64,000 bases of DNA from Ottowia thiooxydans DSM 14619 (GCF_000422885.1 NZ_AUGX01000001.1:249238-313237); one strand, 5' to 3'. Positions 52,138-62,917 are shown, counted from the first letter of the stretch. The notes: generated from the letters alone by a model not told the origin. Made by a program: numbers and translations.

Positions 52138-52647
52138 TTAATAGGCACCCATATAGTCGCGCTTGCCGATCTCAACACCGTTGTGGCGCAAGATGTCATA
52201 GACGGTAGTCACGTGGAAGAAGAACTGTGGCAGACCATAGTGCAGAAGGTATGTGCTGGCGGTCAGCTTTCTCTCCTTGGGGGTGCCGGGGCGCAGTACG
52301 ATCTCGCGGGTCTCGCTTGAGTCGAATTGCTCGGGTTTGAAAGATTCAATATGGGCCAGAGCCTTGGCAATCAATGCCTGCAGATCAGCGAAGCTGACTT
52401 CGGAATCGGGCCAGGATGGCACTTCTGCGCCGGCCAGGCGGGAAGAGATGCCTTTGGAGAAGTCTGAGGCGATCTGAACCTGGCGTACCAGCGGGAACAT
52501 GTCAGGAAATAGCCGTGCTTGCAGCAGCGCATTGGGCTCAATATTTTTTTGCGTTGCGTGGTCTTCGGCTTTCTTGAGCACATCGGACATGGCGCGCAGC
52601 ATCTGCAGCATGACGGGAACGGAGGCGGTGTACAGGGGACTTGTCAT
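52138..52647 (-). CDS. DUF1993 family protein
   Basis: This 169-residue protein begins MTSPLYTASVPVMLQMLRAM and contains ALLQARLFPDMFPLVRQVQI and YLLHYGLPQFFFHVTTVYDI, which are the signature blocks of DUF1993 (DinB-like four-helix proteins). A frame opens further up to 52992 but has no family similarity, so the ATG at 52647 is used. Its biological role is unknown. It is divergent from the phosphotransferase gene at 52782. Confidence 0.9.
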   Translation of the reverse strand: MTSPLYTASVPVMLQMLRAMSDVLKKAEDHATQKNIEPNALLQARLFPDMFPLVRQVQIASDFSKGISSRLAGAEVPSWPDSEVSFADLQALIAKALAHIESFKPEQFDSSETREIVLRPGTPKERKLTASTYLLHYGLPQFFFHVTTVYDILRHNGVEIGKRDYMGAY

Positions 52648-52781
52648 TGTGAGTTCACTTATAAATAGCGGCGGTGGGACGCAATGGCCCGGACTGATTC
52701 GGCAGGAACGCTGCCGACCATGCGAGGCTAACAGCAAGACGGCGGAGGGGCCGTGCGCTACGGGTGGATACACAATACGCC

Positions 52782-53813
52782 ATGGCAGATACGCATGAAC
52801 AAGTACAAGACCCCTATCTGGTCCCCACCCACACGACTGCTGCGGCGGCTTCCATTGCACGCTGGGTAGCGCAGCACCATGGCATCGCTGTGAAGCATTG
52901 CCATTTGATCCGCCGCGGCCTGAACGATAACTACGCACTTCGGTCGATCGAAGGAACGCAGTACGTTGCACGCCTTTACTCGATCCGGCCACGCGGTGGT
53001 TTCAATGTTGAATTTGAATCTTCACTCTTGGCGCATCTTGCGGCCAAGGGCGCGGGAGTAGCGGCAGTGGTTCCTGCTGCGCAGGGGCGAAATCACGTCT
53101 CACTGCAGTTCCCTGAGGGTTCGCGTGCATTGGCTTTGTTCCGCTATGCGGAGGGCGCTACGCCTGACACACTCGAAGAGTTCGAGCTGACTGGCCGCAC
53201 GTTGGCTGAGATTCACGGCGCGGTACTCGACTACTCAGGCCCGCCCAGCTTGTATACGCTTGATGGGCATCATCTTGCTGGTAGGAGTTTGAACTACCTG
53301 CAAGCATACCCAGAGTTGGGCGAAGAGCTTTTGGAAGCGTATAGCCGTTTGATCGGCGGTCTTCTGGGAGAGCTGGCGGCGGTGGAGGGCGGTCTTACCC
53401 GGGTCATTTGCCATGGGGACACCCATGGGTTCAACAACCATGTCTTCGCAGATGATGCTGGCTGCAAGAAAACGGTCTTCTTCGATTTCGATGATGCCGG
53501 GCCGGGTTTTTTGTCATACGACCTGAGTGTGATGCCATGGTCCTACCTGATTCGCAAGACCCTGAAGGAACCCGACGAAACCCTGCGGGAGCGTTGGGCA
53601 CACTACTTGCGAGGCTACCGTGCTGGGGGCGGCAATCCATCAGAGGCGGATTTGGCTGCACTCCCCTTGTTCATACAGCTCAGGCATCTATGGAACCTTG
53701 GGGAGGCTGTGGGGCGTTTGCATCACTGGGGTACGAGCTCAGCTTCTGTGGCATGGCTGAAAAACCAGATCGAGGTGTTCGAAGCCTGGAAAAAGGTGGA
53801 TCTGCGCGCGTGA
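52782..53813 (+). CDS. Kinase-like phosphotransferase (APH/homoserine-kinase-type)
   Basis: This 343-residue protein has the aminoglycoside-phosphotransferase/RdoA fold. The N-lobe has RRGLNDNYALRSIEGTQYVA, the catalytic loop has ICHGDTHGFNNHVFADD and the metal motif FFDFDDAGPGFLSYDLS. It phosphorylates a small hydroxyl substrate or protein; which one cannot be told. GTG at 52764 is an alternative start. It is divergent from the DUF1993 gene and followed by an acetyltransferase 88 bases later. Confidence 0.88.
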   Translation: MADTHEQVQDPYLVPTHTTAAAASIARWVAQHHGIAVKHCHLIRRGLNDNYALRSIEGTQYVARLYSIRPRGGFNVEFESSLLAHLAAKGAGVAAVVPAAQGRNHVSLQFPEGSRALALFRYAEGATPDTLEEFELTGRTLAEIHGAVLDYSGPPSLYTLDGHHLAGRSLNYLQAYPELGEELLEAYSRLIGGLLGELAAVEGGLTRVICHGDTHGFNNHVFADDAGCKKTVFFDFDDAGPGFLSYDLSVMPWSYLIRKTLKEPDETLRERWAHYLRGYRAGGGNPSEADLAALPLFIQLRHLWNLGEAVGRLHHWGTSSASVAWLKNQIEVFEAWKKVDLRA

Positions 53814-53901
53814 AAGAACTCCTTGGTGCCAAGCGATCTGTAGGCCGCCGGAAGACGAATATATTGCGCGATCATCAGAAACCCTGATCCAACCCTTGCA
53901 T

Positions 53902-54468
53902 ATGACTGATCTCATCGAATTAGAAACGGAGCGCCTGGTCTTGCGGCAGTGGAAACCCGCTGATCGTGAACCGTTTGCTGCGCTCAACGCAGACCCACTG
54001 GTGATGGAGTTTTTCCCTGCCCGCCTCACAAGAGCAGAAAGTGATGCGATCGCTGATCGTTGTGAGTCTTTGATTAGAGAGCGCGGCTGGGGATTCTGGG
54101 CGACTGAACTGAAGACTTCTCGCGAATTCATCGGGTTTGTCGGCTTGCATACCCCTTCTCCTGAGCTTCCCTTCTCGCCGTGCGTGGAAATAGGTTGGCG
54201 TCTGTCCTATCAACACTGGGGAAAGGGATTGGCTTCTGAAGCAGCAAGAAGCGCACTCGGTGTTGGCTTTGCGTCGTTAGGCCTGGACGAGATCGTGTCC
54301 TTCACGGCCATTCAAAACGCCAGGTCTCGTGCCGTGATGAAAAAGCTAGGCATGCTGGAGTCCGGAGCGTTTGAACATCCTCACGTACCGGAAGCTAGTT
54401 CTCTGCGACCCCACTACTTGTACCGATTGCCTCGTGCCCACTACGATGCAACGGTTCTTCCAAGCTGA
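53902..54468 (+). CDS. GNAT-family N-acetyltransferase (RimJ/RimL-like)
   Basis: This 188-residue protein starts LIELETERLVLRQWKPADRE and has the acetyl-CoA motif region YQHWGKGLASEAARSAL and AIQNARSRAVMKKLGML, typical of the RimJ-like GNAT group that acetylates N-terminal amines or small molecules. TTG at 53896 also opens the frame. It sits between a phosphotransferase and an EamA transporter, with no pathway clue. Confidence 0.9.
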   Translation: MTDLIELETERLVLRQWKPADREPFAALNADPLVMEFFPARLTRAESDAIADRCESLIRERGWGFWATELKTSREFIGFVGLHTPSPELPFSPCVEIGWRLSYQHWGKGLASEAARSALGVGFASLGLDEIVSFTAIQNARSRAVMKKLGMLESGAFEHPHVPEASSLRPHYLYRLPRAHYDATVLPS

Positions 54469-54557
54469 AGATCGAAGCCGCAAAAGCTCGCATATGCCTG
54501 AGGGGTATCCGTGTTTACTCATTCGACTATGGTCACTTAAGCAGATACTACAAACCC

Positions 54558-55496
54558 ATGATCTCTGCTAGATATTCCACCCATCTTGGGTTGGTAGGCA
54601 TGGCCGCGTTATGGGGCGCCTCTTGGCCCTGGGGGCGCGTTGTGGCGCAGGCCATGCCGCCATTGGCTGCAGCCTGCCTTCGGTTTGTGCTGGCCAGTGT
54701 GGTGCTCTTGCTCTGGCTTAAGGGCAGCGGACGCATGCATACCCTGGGTGCCTTGCGCGCGCAGCAATGGTGGGGGCTGACAGCGGCTGCGGCGGTCGGG
54801 GTGCTGGGCTACGCCTCCTTCTTCTTGTTAGCGCTGAAAACGGTGCCAGCTGGCAAGGCCGCGATGGTGGTCGCGCTCAACCCCGTATTGACCTTGATCT
54901 TTGCCGTCTTGCTATTTCGCGAGTCGGTGAATTGGGTCATGGGTATAGGGCTCATACTGGCGGTGACCGGCGCACTTTACGCACTGACTGATGGCTCACT
55001 TGCTGTCATGCAACCTGGGCTTTCCGGCACTGGAGAGCTTTTGTTGCTTGGCTGTGCGGGTTGTTGGGTGGGCTACACGCTGATAGGGCGTAAAGTCCTA
55101 TTCACCGTCGATTCACTCACCACTACCGCCGTCACCGCAGTGATTGGCGCTATTTTTCTGTTCATTGCCAGCATGGCCGTGGAAGGGCCTGCCGCGTGGA
55201 AGACTCTTGCCACTGTTTCAACAACTGTTTGGTTTAGCCTGATGGCACTGGCCTTCGGTAGCACCGCGCTGGCCTACGCATGGTATTTGCACGGGGTCAA
55301 GGTCCTGGGTGCTGGAGCCGCGGCAGCCTACATGGCTCTAGTCCCGCTATTTGGCATGTTGTTTTCCGGCCTTTGGTTGGGCGAGCCACTTACCAAATCA
55401 TTGCTCGCTGGCGGTGTGATGGCCATAGTCGGTATGGCACTGATGAACTTTGGCCGTATGTTTTTGCCCAAGCAACAGCCCAACGCTGCCAGCTAA
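54558..55496 (+). CDS. EamA/DMT-superfamily transporter
   Basis: This 312-residue protein has ten predicted helices in two EamA repeats, beginning LVGMAALWGASWPWGRVVAQ, with ALKTVPAGKAAMVVALNPVL in the first repeat and GAGAAAAYMALVPLFGMLFS in the second. It is a probable metabolite exporter of unknown substrate. It follows the acetyltransferase by 89 bases in the same direction. Confidence 0.92.
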   Translation: MISARYSTHLGLVGMAALWGASWPWGRVVAQAMPPLAAACLRFVLASVVLLLWLKGSGRMHTLGALRAQQWWGLTAAAAVGVLGYASFFLLALKTVPAGKAAMVVALNPVLTLIFAVLLFRESVNWVMGIGLILAVTGALYALTDGSLAVMQPGLSGTGELLLLGCAGCWVGYTLIGRKVLFTVDSLTTTAVTAVIGAIFLFIASMAVEGPAAWKTLATVSTTVWFSLMALAFGSTALAYAWYLHGVKVLGAGAAAAYMALVPLFGMLFSGLWLGEPLTKSLLAGGVMAIVGMALMNFGRMFLPKQQPNAAS

Positions 55497-55583
55497 AAGC
55501 GAAGAATCCTGAGTCTGCGGATTTTGGAAAAAGAGGCGATCGATTGCGTGGCTGCCATTCATCGCGCTGGCTATTTCGCTGCC

Positions 55584-56546
<963 letters not shown>

Positions 56547-56601
56547 TTACAGCTTGGTAGACCTCTCTGAATACGGCCTTTCGTGCTGGATGAGGGCTTG
56601 C

Positions 56602-57438
56602 TCAGACTCCCTTGAATCGTGGTGCGCGTTTCTCGTTGAACGCCAGCACACCTTCCATGCGGTCTTCGGTGTCAATAAGGTGGTTGTAGGCTTCGATTTC
56701 GAAGCGGTATGCAGTGCGAAGCTCCATCTGCATTCCGTACCGGACTGACTTCTTGATCTGCCGGGTTGACAGAGGTGCGTTGCCCGCAATACGGCTGGCT
56801 ACCTGCAGAACCTGTGATGGGAGTTCGTCCTGCGAGAAGACTTCATTCACGAGGCCCCATCGCAACGCTTTTTCCGCATCAAAGGGGGTGCCGCTGAGAA
56901 GGATCTCCCTCGCTCGCCTTTCTCCCACGGCGCGGGGCAGATTTTGCGTGCCCCCGCCTCCGGGCATGATGCCAAGAGCCACTTCAGGAAGCCCGAAGCG
57001 CGCATGGCTTCCTGCGTAGATGAAATCGCAGCAAAGCGCCATTTCCAGCCCACCGCCAAAAGCGTGCCCGTTAACGGCGGCAATGACCGGCTGCGGCAGA
57101 TCCACCAACGTCCAGAACATGCGCTCAAACAACTCGTGTTGTTGAATCCATTGTGCGCGTGTCATGCCGTTGCGCTCTTTCAGATCGCCGCCGGCACAGA
57201 AGATCCGCGTGCCGCTGGCGCTGAGCACGATACAGCGGGCTGCCAGCGGGGCAGCGGTGAGGCGGGTCCAGATATCCAGCAGGTCGTGGCCCATCTGCGT
57301 GTTCAGCGCGTTCGCTGAATCGGGCCTGGAAAGCTCAACGCCTAGAACATGCTCGGCCGCACGGAAGCATCTCACCGTTTCATAGGCCGGTAGTTGCTGC
57401 AGGAAGTTTTCTGTGAGGTCGAGTTCGCTGGATTCCAT
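56602..57438 (-). CDS. Enoyl-CoA hydratase/isomerase (crotonase family)
   Basis: This protein of about 278 residues has the crotonase blocks GTRIFCAGGDLKERN, AAVNGHAFGGGLEMALCCDF and GLPEVALGIMPGGGGTQNLP. Both glutamates expected of hydratases are present. ATG at 57438 is preferred to a TTG at 57444. It lies in one leftward unit with the Bug-type binding protein at 57457, and a CoA-transferase is divergent, so it probably acts on an imported acid activated as a CoA ester. Confidence 0.92.
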   Translation of the reverse strand: MESSELDLTENFLQQLPAYETVRCFRAAEHVLGVELSRPDSANALNTQMGHDLLDIWTRLTAAPLAARCIVLSASGTRIFCAGGDLKERNGMTRAQWIQQHELFERMFWTLVDLPQPVIAAVNGHAFGGGLEMALCCDFIYAGSHARFGLPEVALGIMPGGGGTQNLPRAVGERRAREILLSGTPFDAEKALRWGLVNEVFSQDELPSQVLQVASRIAGNAPLSTRQIKKSVRYGMQMELRTAYRFEIEAYNHLIDTEDRMEGVLAFNEKRAPRFKGV

Positions 57439-57456
57439 GGGCAACTAGGTGGTCGG

Positions 57457-58443
57457 TTATTCGGATTTGTACAGACCAAGCTTCCTGGCGGTGCCTTCCC
57501 ACATGGTCGTTTCCTTGCGGATCATTTCATGAAACTGGGCAGATGTCATTGTGGGCGCTGGCTCCAGGTTCAACGAGCGCAGTTTGGCATCCACATCTGG
57601 GCGCTTCATGAGGGATGTGAAATCTCTGTAGAGCTTGTCAAGTACTGCAGGGTCTGTGCGTGCGGGTGCGATGAGGCCATACCATCCTCCCGCTGGAACG
57701 CCCCTGATGCCAAGAGAGTCGAACGTGGGAGTTCCAGGCATAAAGCTGGATTCCTTGGGGCCGGTGATGGCAAGGGCGCGTGTTTTGCCGCTCTTGTGGG
57801 CGGCCAGCGCGCTGGGAAGCCCGTCAATCATGATGTGCACGTGGCCCGCCATGACATCGGCCAGTGCAGGCGCGCTTCCTTTGTAGGGCACGTGAACGGC
57901 ATCAAGCCCGGTGATCTGCTTGAACGCTTCCATGCACATGTGGCTGGTGGAGCCGGCACCTATGCTGGCGTAGCTCAGCTTTCCAGGGTTGGCCTTTGCA
58001 TAAGCCAGAAGCTCGGGCACGGTTTTGTAGGGCTGCGCTGCATTGGCGACCAGGGCCAGTGGTGTGGTGGAGAGCAGGGCGATGGGATGGAAATCGCGCT
58101 CCACGTCGTATCTGAGGCTCTTGTATAGAACCGGGTTCACCACAATGGGGGAATTGGAGGTCAGGAGCAGCGTATGACCATCAGCGGCGGAGCCAGCTAG
58201 TTCCTGAGCAGCCAACGCGCCATTGGCGCCTGCTTTGTTCTCTACGATGACCGGTTGGCCCCAGAGAGTAGTGAGATGTTCGCTCAATGCGCGGGCCAGG
58301 ATGTCTGATCCTTGGCCTGCGGCGAAGGGAATCAAGATGCGGACGGGGCGGCTGGGGTAGGCGGCCTGCGCCAGGGCTGGCGACATGTTGAGTACCCATG
58401 GCGCCACTGCGGCTCCAGAAAGCAAGAAGCTGCGTCGCTGCAT
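57457..58443 (-). CDS. Bug/TctC-family periplasmic substrate-binding protein
   Basis: This binding protein of about 328 residues starts MQRRSFLLSGAAVAPWVLNM, a twin-arginine-like signal peptide ending near ALAQA. It has RILIPFAAGQGSDILARALS, VENKAGANGALAAQELA and VHVPYKGSAPALADVMAGHV, the family hallmarks. It sits 18 bases upstream of the crotonase gene in transcription order and is divergent from the CoA-transferase gene, so these genes probably serve one imported carboxylate. Confidence 0.94.
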   Translation of the reverse strand: MQRRSFLLSGAAVAPWVLNMSPALAQAAYPSRPVRILIPFAAGQGSDILARALSEHLTTLWGQPVIVENKAGANGALAAQELAGSAADGHTLLLTSNSPIVVNPVLYKSLRYDVERDFHPIALLSTTPLALVANAAQPYKTVPELLAYAKANPGKLSYASIGAGSTSHMCMEAFKQITGLDAVHVPYKGSAPALADVMAGHVHIMIDGLPSALAAHKSGKTRALAITGPKESSFMPGTPTFDSLGIRGVPAGGWYGLIAPARTDPAVLDKLYRDFTSLMKRPDVDAKLRSLNLEPAPTMTSAQFHEMIRKETTMWEGTARKLGLYKSE

Positions 58444-58520
58444 ACGAACCCTTTCAATAATGTCTCGAATTTTCTGCAAATATCATATCATTATGGCATT
58501 TGAGCTTGCAAGGAAAACCA
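58444..58520. promoter_or_regulatory. Divergent promoter region, Bug protein / CoA-transferase
   Basis: This 77-base AT-rich gap between divergent start codons must hold both promoters. It contains the dyads ATAATG/CATTAT and CAAAT/ATTTG around 58455-58502. They are candidate sites for the GntR-type regulator encoded at 59730, but none is clearly an operator. Confidence 0.4.
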
Positions 58521-59723
58521 ATGGCGTTGCTGCGAGGAGTTCGCGTTCTTTCGATTGAGCAGTACGGAGCAGGGCCGTTCGCGACGGAGTACCTGGCTGC
58601 CTTGGGTGCGGAAGTGATCAAGATCGAACAGCCGGGTGAAGGGGGAGATGTTTCCCGCCAGGTGGGGCCGCATTTCAATCCAAAGTTGCCGGAAACGGCT
58701 CAGAGCCTGTTCTTCCATAGCCTCAATACTGGCAAGAAGAGCATTGCGCTTGATCTGAGAAGCGAACGCGGGCGAGGCGTTTTCAAAAGGCTTGTGGCCA
58801 AGAGCGATGCAGTGCTCAACAATCTCCGTGGGGATGTGCCTGCAAAGCTTGGCATTACTTACGCCGATCTTTCCAGCGCAAATCCTAAGATCGTGTGCGC
58901 GCACCTTAGTGGGTATGGGCGCGAAGGCCCTCGCGCCAAGTGGCCTGGCTATGACTATCTGATGCAGGCTGAGGCGGGTTATTTCAGCTTGACGGGAGAG
59001 CCTGATGGGCCGCCCTCGCGCATGGGCTTATCCATGATCGATTACATGACGGGCGTGGTGATGTCGCTTGGTCTGGTGAGCGGGGTCTTGAATGCACGCA
59101 GCAGTGGTACCGGCAGCGATGTAGATGTCTCGCTCTTTGATGTGGCGCTTCACAATTTGAATTACCTGGCCGCTTGGTATTTGAATGCGGGTGCGACCAC
59201 GCACCGCCAGGCCCGCTCTGCGCACCCTTCACTTGTGCCTTGCCAGCTTTACAAGACTGCTGACGGCTGGATCTACTTGATGTGCAACAAGGAGAAGTTC
59301 TGGTTGTCTCTCTGTGCGTGCATAGGACATCCGGAATGGGCGAAAGACCCGCGTTATCTGGATTTCCCGGCCCGCTGGGAACACCGTGATGAACTGACTG
59401 AGCGGCTTGATGAAGTTCTCTCCGTGCGCACCACGGGTGAGTGGATGGAGATCTTTGGTGGCCAGGTGCCCGCTTCGCCTGTATTGTCGATGGACGATGC
59501 GCTTGAGAGCGAGTATGTGCATGACAGGCAACGCATCATGACGGTTCGAAGCGGTGATGGGGAAGAAGTACGTTTGGTGCGCAACCCCCTGTCTTCTTCA
59601 AAGTCTGATGATGAGCCAAAGCAGATGGCACCCACCCTTGGGGAGAACACGGGCGATGTGTTGCTGGAGTGCGGCTTCGATCCCGAAGAGATCGCGCTAC
59701 TGCGGGCAGATGGGGTCGTATGA
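58521..59723 (+). CDS. CaiB/BaiF-type (class III) CoA-transferase
   Basis: This protein of about 400 residues has the class III CoA-transferase layout. It begins LRGVRVLSIEQYGAGPFATE, followed by IKIEQPGEGGDVSRQVGPHF, KKSIALDLRSERGR and ICAHLSGYGREGPRAKWPGY-like sequence with the likely catalytic D145. It would move CoA between carboxylic acids, activating an imported acid without ATP. ATG at 58521 fits the family start better than a TTG at 58500. It is divergent from the Bug gene and followed within six bases by the GntR regulator. Confidence 0.92.
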   Translation: MALLRGVRVLSIEQYGAGPFATEYLAALGAEVIKIEQPGEGGDVSRQVGPHFNPKLPETAQSLFFHSLNTGKKSIALDLRSERGRGVFKRLVAKSDAVLNNLRGDVPAKLGITYADLSSANPKIVCAHLSGYGREGPRAKWPGYDYLMQAEAGYFSLTGEPDGPPSRMGLSMIDYMTGVVMSLGLVSGVLNARSSGTGSDVDVSLFDVALHNLNYLAAWYLNAGATTHRQARSAHPSLVPCQLYKTADGWIYLMCNKEKFWLSLCACIGHPEWAKDPRYLDFPARWEHRDELTERLDEVLSVRTTGEWMEIFGGQVPASPVLSMDDALESEYVHDRQRIMTVRSGDGEEVRLVRNPLSSSKSDDEPKQMAPTLGENTGDVLLECGFDPEEIALLRADGVV

Positions 59724-59729
59724 TGGCGC

Positions 59730-60470
59730 ATGACTAAACGCAGTGCCGGCTCGCAATACATGCGGCTGGCCGAGCATCTTTTGCAGCAGATTCAGGAAGG
59801 CACTTATCGCCAGGGCGATCTGTTGCCCTCAGAAGCCCAACTATGTGAGCAGTTCAATATCAGCCGCATTACGGCGCGCGCGGCACTCAAAGAGCTGGAG
59901 ATAGGTGGCGCTGTTTCCCGCCGAGCGGGGATTGGCACCAGAGTGCTCTCGCAAACGGTGAAGCGGCCTGTGTTCGCTCATGCGGGAGGCAGCATTGATG
60001 AGGTGCTCTATTTCACGCAGGGCGTGTCGTTCAAGCTCATTGAGCAGTCCGTTTTTACGGTAACGCCTGAGCAAGCGCTGGATTTGAGAATTCCAGAAGG
60101 TCAACGCTTTTCCCGGCTTCATGCCTTGCGGAAGGCGGCCAATGGCAGCAAACTTTTAACCAGTGTGCACTACGTTCCCGCGTTGCTGACGCCGTCGATA
60201 AGCCAACTGGCAAGATTGCGCAGCTCGCTGGCGCAGTTCATTGCAGAGACTCATGGGGACGAAATCCAGACGATCCGCCAAGAGATTGGCGCGTGCCTGC
60301 TGGACGCCACGCAAGCCGAGATGCTCAAGCAACCGGCTGGCTCCGCTGCGGTGAGCTCCAGGCGGTGGTACATGGGGCGTGAGGGCAAGCTGATTCTGCT
60401 CTCGCTCAGCGTGTTTCCTGCGGAGCATTACAGGTTCGAGTCGGAGCTCATCCGTAACGTTGGCCAATGA
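59730..60470 (+). CDS. GntR-family regulator (HutC/UTRA type)
   Basis: This 246-residue regulator has an N-terminal GntR winged helix, YRQGDLLPSEAQLCEQFNIS followed by RITARAALKELEIGGAVSRR, and a UTRA effector domain (residues about 80-240). It lies six bases after the CoA-transferase gene and probably controls the divergent catabolic genes at 56602-59723. The effector is unknown. Confidence 0.92.
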   Translation: MTKRSAGSQYMRLAEHLLQQIQEGTYRQGDLLPSEAQLCEQFNISRITARAALKELEIGGAVSRRAGIGTRVLSQTVKRPVFAHAGGSIDEVLYFTQGVSFKLIEQSVFTVTPEQALDLRIPEGQRFSRLHALRKAANGSKLLTSVHYVPALLTPSISQLARLRSSLAQFIAETHGDEIQTIRQEIGACLLDATQAEMLKQPAGSAAVSSRRWYMGREGKLILLSLSVFPAEHYRFESELIRNVGQ

Positions 60471-60495
60471 ACCGGGCGCTCGGCAGGCGCTAGTG

Positions 60496-62322
60496 TCAGA
60501 CGGTAGCTGGAAGCGGGGCTGAGCTTGCTTCATGGCTGTTTCCTTCGTCCTCATACCAGCGGTTTTTGCCCAGCATCACACGGTGATGGCCAGCGCCGGC
60601 GGGGATCATTGGAAAGCAGTTTTCCTGGGCAGCGACCTTCACATCCAAAAAGAAGGGGCCGTCGTAGGCAAGGCACTCCGCCAGCGCATCACCCAGTTCT
60701 GCAGGATCGCTCACGCTGCGAGCCCCCCAACCGAAGGCCTTGGCCAATGCCACGAAGTCAGGCAATGCGGCGTTCCAGCTGTGCGACAAGCGATTGCCAT
60801 GGATCAACTCCTGCCATTGCCGCACCATGCCCATGTAGCCGTTGTTGGAGAGCACCAGCTTGACGGGCGTGCCATGTTGAATGGCGGTAGATAGCTCCTG
60901 AATATTCATCAGCACAGAGGCATCGCCGCTGACGCAAACGACCAGCGAATTCGGGTGCGCTACCTGCGCGCCGATGGCTGCGGGCAAACCGTAGCCCATG
61001 GTGCCTGCGCCACCGGATGTCAGCCAGCGGTGTGGTTGCTCAAACCGCAGGTACTGCGCGGCCCACATTTGATGCTGACCTACGTCCGTGGAAACAATGG
61101 CATTCCGCCCCGTGATCCTGGCATTCAGCGTGCTCATCAATTGTTGAGGCAGGATGACAGTGGGCTCAGCTACGAAGTCAAGGCAGCGCTGGGCGCGCCA
61201 GCGGGCCACGCTTTCCCACCAGGGAGAGAGCCGGGCAGGGTCCAAACCACGCAACTGGGGCAAGGCTAGAAAGGCGTTGAGCACCTCACCGCAGTCTCCG
61301 ACGATGGGCACTTCAACCTTGACGGTTCTATTGATGCAGCTGGGGTCGATGTCGATATGGATCTTCTTTGCGTGCGGGCAGAATTCGTCAAGCTTCCCGG
61401 TGATACGGTCGTCGAACCGAGCCCCCACGTTGATCACGACATCAGCCTCGTGCATGGCAAGGTTGGCCTCCAGCGTGCCGTGCATGCCCAGCATGCCGAG
61501 AAACTGCTGATCGGAGGCGGGGAAAGCACCCAGCCCCATGAGGGTGAGCGTGCAAGGCCCTCCAACTTGGCGCACTAGCCGCGTGAAGGCTTCGCAAGCG
61601 GCAGGGCCGGCATTGATAAGGCCACCGCCGCCGTAGAACACAGGACGCTGCGCACTGGCGATCATTTCGGCAGCCCTCTGGAGGCTGGCGATGGGAAGGC
61701 GTGGAGGCTGCGGGGCAGGCTGCGGTTGCACTGCGGCGGAAGGCTTTACAGGGGCCAGTTGCACATCTTTGGGTATATCCAGCAGCACCGGGCCTGGCCG
61801 GCCTCCTGAGGCGATGGTTAACGCGCGGCGCACGGCGCCGGCTACATCGTCAGCCTTGCGCGGTTGAAAATTCCATTTGGTCACAGGGCGTGACATGCCC
61901 AGTGCATCGCTCTCCTGAAACGCTTGCGTGCCGATCACAGAGGTTGCCACTTGCCCGCTGATGCACAGCACGGGCACGGAATCGCTCATGGCATCCAGCA
62001 AGCCGGTGATGGTGTTGCCAACGCCTGGGCCGGAAGTGACCAGCACCACACCAGTTTTGCCTGTGGTTCGTGCATAGCCTTCAGCGGCGTGCACTGCGGC
62101 TTGCTCGTGGCGAACCAAGATGTGGCGCAGCCTGGGCTCAGCATGCAAGGCGTCATACAAAGGGAGTGCGGCGCCACCGGGATAGCCGAAAAGGGTGTCC
62201 ACGCCGCATTCAATGAGTGTGTCCAGCAAGGTTTGCGCGCCATTGCGCGGAGCTGACGGCTCGGGGTGCAAAACCGTATTGGCTACGGCGGGCTGGGAAT
62301 CCAAGAGGGATGATGAGTGCAT
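60496..62322 (-). CDS. ilvB: Acetolactate synthase large subunit-type ThDP enzyme
   Basis: This 608-residue ThDP enzyme has the acetolactate synthase hallmarks: [18 protein letters not shown], catalytic E73 in [32 protein letters not shown] and the ThDP-Mg motif [12 protein letters not shown] with [15 protein letters not shown]. It condenses pyruvate with pyruvate or 2-oxobutyrate. It has about 25 extra N-terminal residues. No small regulatory subunit or ketol-acid reductoisomerase gene is next to it, so it may be a catabolic or stand-alone form. It is divergent from an Lrp/AsnC regulator. Confidence 0.9.
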   Translation of the reverse strand: MHSSSLLDSQPAVANTVLHPEPSAPRNGAQTLLDTLIECGVDTLFGYPGGAALPLYDALHAEPRLRHILVRHEQAAVHAAEGYARTTGKTGVVLVTSGPGVGNTITGLLDAMSDSVPVLCISGQVATSVIGTQAFQESDALGMSRPVTKWNFQPRKADDVAGAVRRALTIASGGRPGPVLLDIPKDVQLAPVKPSAAVQPQPAPQPPRLPIASLQRAAEMIASAQRPVFYGGGGLINAGPAACEAFTRLVRQVGGPCTLTLMGLGAFPASDQQFLGMLGMHGTLEANLAMHEADVVINVGARFDDRITGKLDEFCPHAKKIHIDIDPSCINRTVKVEVPIVGDCGEVLNAFLALPQLRGLDPARLSPWWESVARWRAQRCLDFVAEPTVILPQQLMSTLNARITGRNAIVSTDVGQHQMWAAQYLRFEQPHRWLTSGGAGTMGYGLPAAIGAQVAHPNSLVVCVSGDASVLMNIQELSTAIQHGTPVKLVLSNNGYMGMVRQWQELIHGNRLSHSWNAALPDFVALAKAFGWGARSVSDPAELGDALAECLAYDGPFFLDVKVAAQENCFPMIPAGAGHHRVMLGKNRWYEDEGNSHEASSAPLPATV

Positions 62323-62344
62323 AACCTCAATTTTTACGGTTATG
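62320..62344. promoter_or_regulatory. Inverted repeat at the ilvB-type / Lrp-type divergent promoter
   Basis: The perfect 7-bp arms CATAACC/GGTTATG are separated by eleven bases, nine of them A/T. The left arm contains the start codon of the leftward ilvB-type gene. AT-rich dyads like this are compatible with binding by the Lrp/AsnC protein encoded on the other side. Confidence 0.5.
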
Positions 62345-62402
62345 AGGCAGAATTGGCTTCGAGATTTTCAATATCTAAGGCTTTTATTCTGAAAAAATTT
62401 CT

Positions 62403-62879
62403 ATGAATAATGCAAATGAAGAAAAATCATTCGACAAGAAGGATTTGAGTATTCTGCGTATCCTGCTGCAGGATGCGCGCCGAACGCTCCAGGAGATTGG
62501 TCAAGAGGTGGGGCTGTCCACCACCAGTTGCTGGAGCCGGATCAAGCGGCTTGAATCCGAAGGCGTGATCAAGCGCTACACCGTAGAGGTGGACCCAGCC
62601 AGCCTGGGTTACAGAGACACCGTCATCGTGCAACTCAATCTGGAGAGCCACACGGAAGACACGCTCTACGCCTTCGGCCAGGTGCTGGCCACCATTCCAG
62701 AGGTGTTGGAAGCCTACTTGGTATCTGGTGATTACGATTACTACATCCGCATCGCGGTGCGCGACACCCGAGACTATGAGCGCTTGCTGCGCGAAAAGCT
62801 CTACAAGATACCTGGTATCCGGCACAGCAAGTCCAGCTTTGTGCTGCGCGTTCTGAAGGAAGAAAGTGTGCCGGTCTAG
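62403..62879 (+). CDS. Lrp/AsnC-family transcriptional regulator
   Basis: This 158-residue regulator has an N-terminal helix-turn-helix (KKDLSILRILLQDARRTLQE, then EVGLSTTSCWSRIKRLESEG) and a RAM ligand domain with VSGDYDYYIRIAV. The length is standard. It is divergent from the acetolactate-synthase-type gene with 80 bases between starts, which suggests amino-acid-responsive control of it. It converges with the EamA gene ending at 62918. Confidence 0.94.
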   Translation: MNNANEEKSFDKKDLSILRILLQDARRTLQEIGQEVGLSTTSCWSRIKRLESEGVIKRYTVEVDPASLGYRDTVIVQLNLESHTEDTLYAFGQVLATIPEVLEAYLVSGDYDYYIRIAVRDTRDYERLLREKLYKIPGIRHSKSSFVLRVLKEESVPV

Positions 62880-62917
62880 GGTCTGCAGGTTGGGCGTTCC
62901 AAGATCATGAACAAGTT

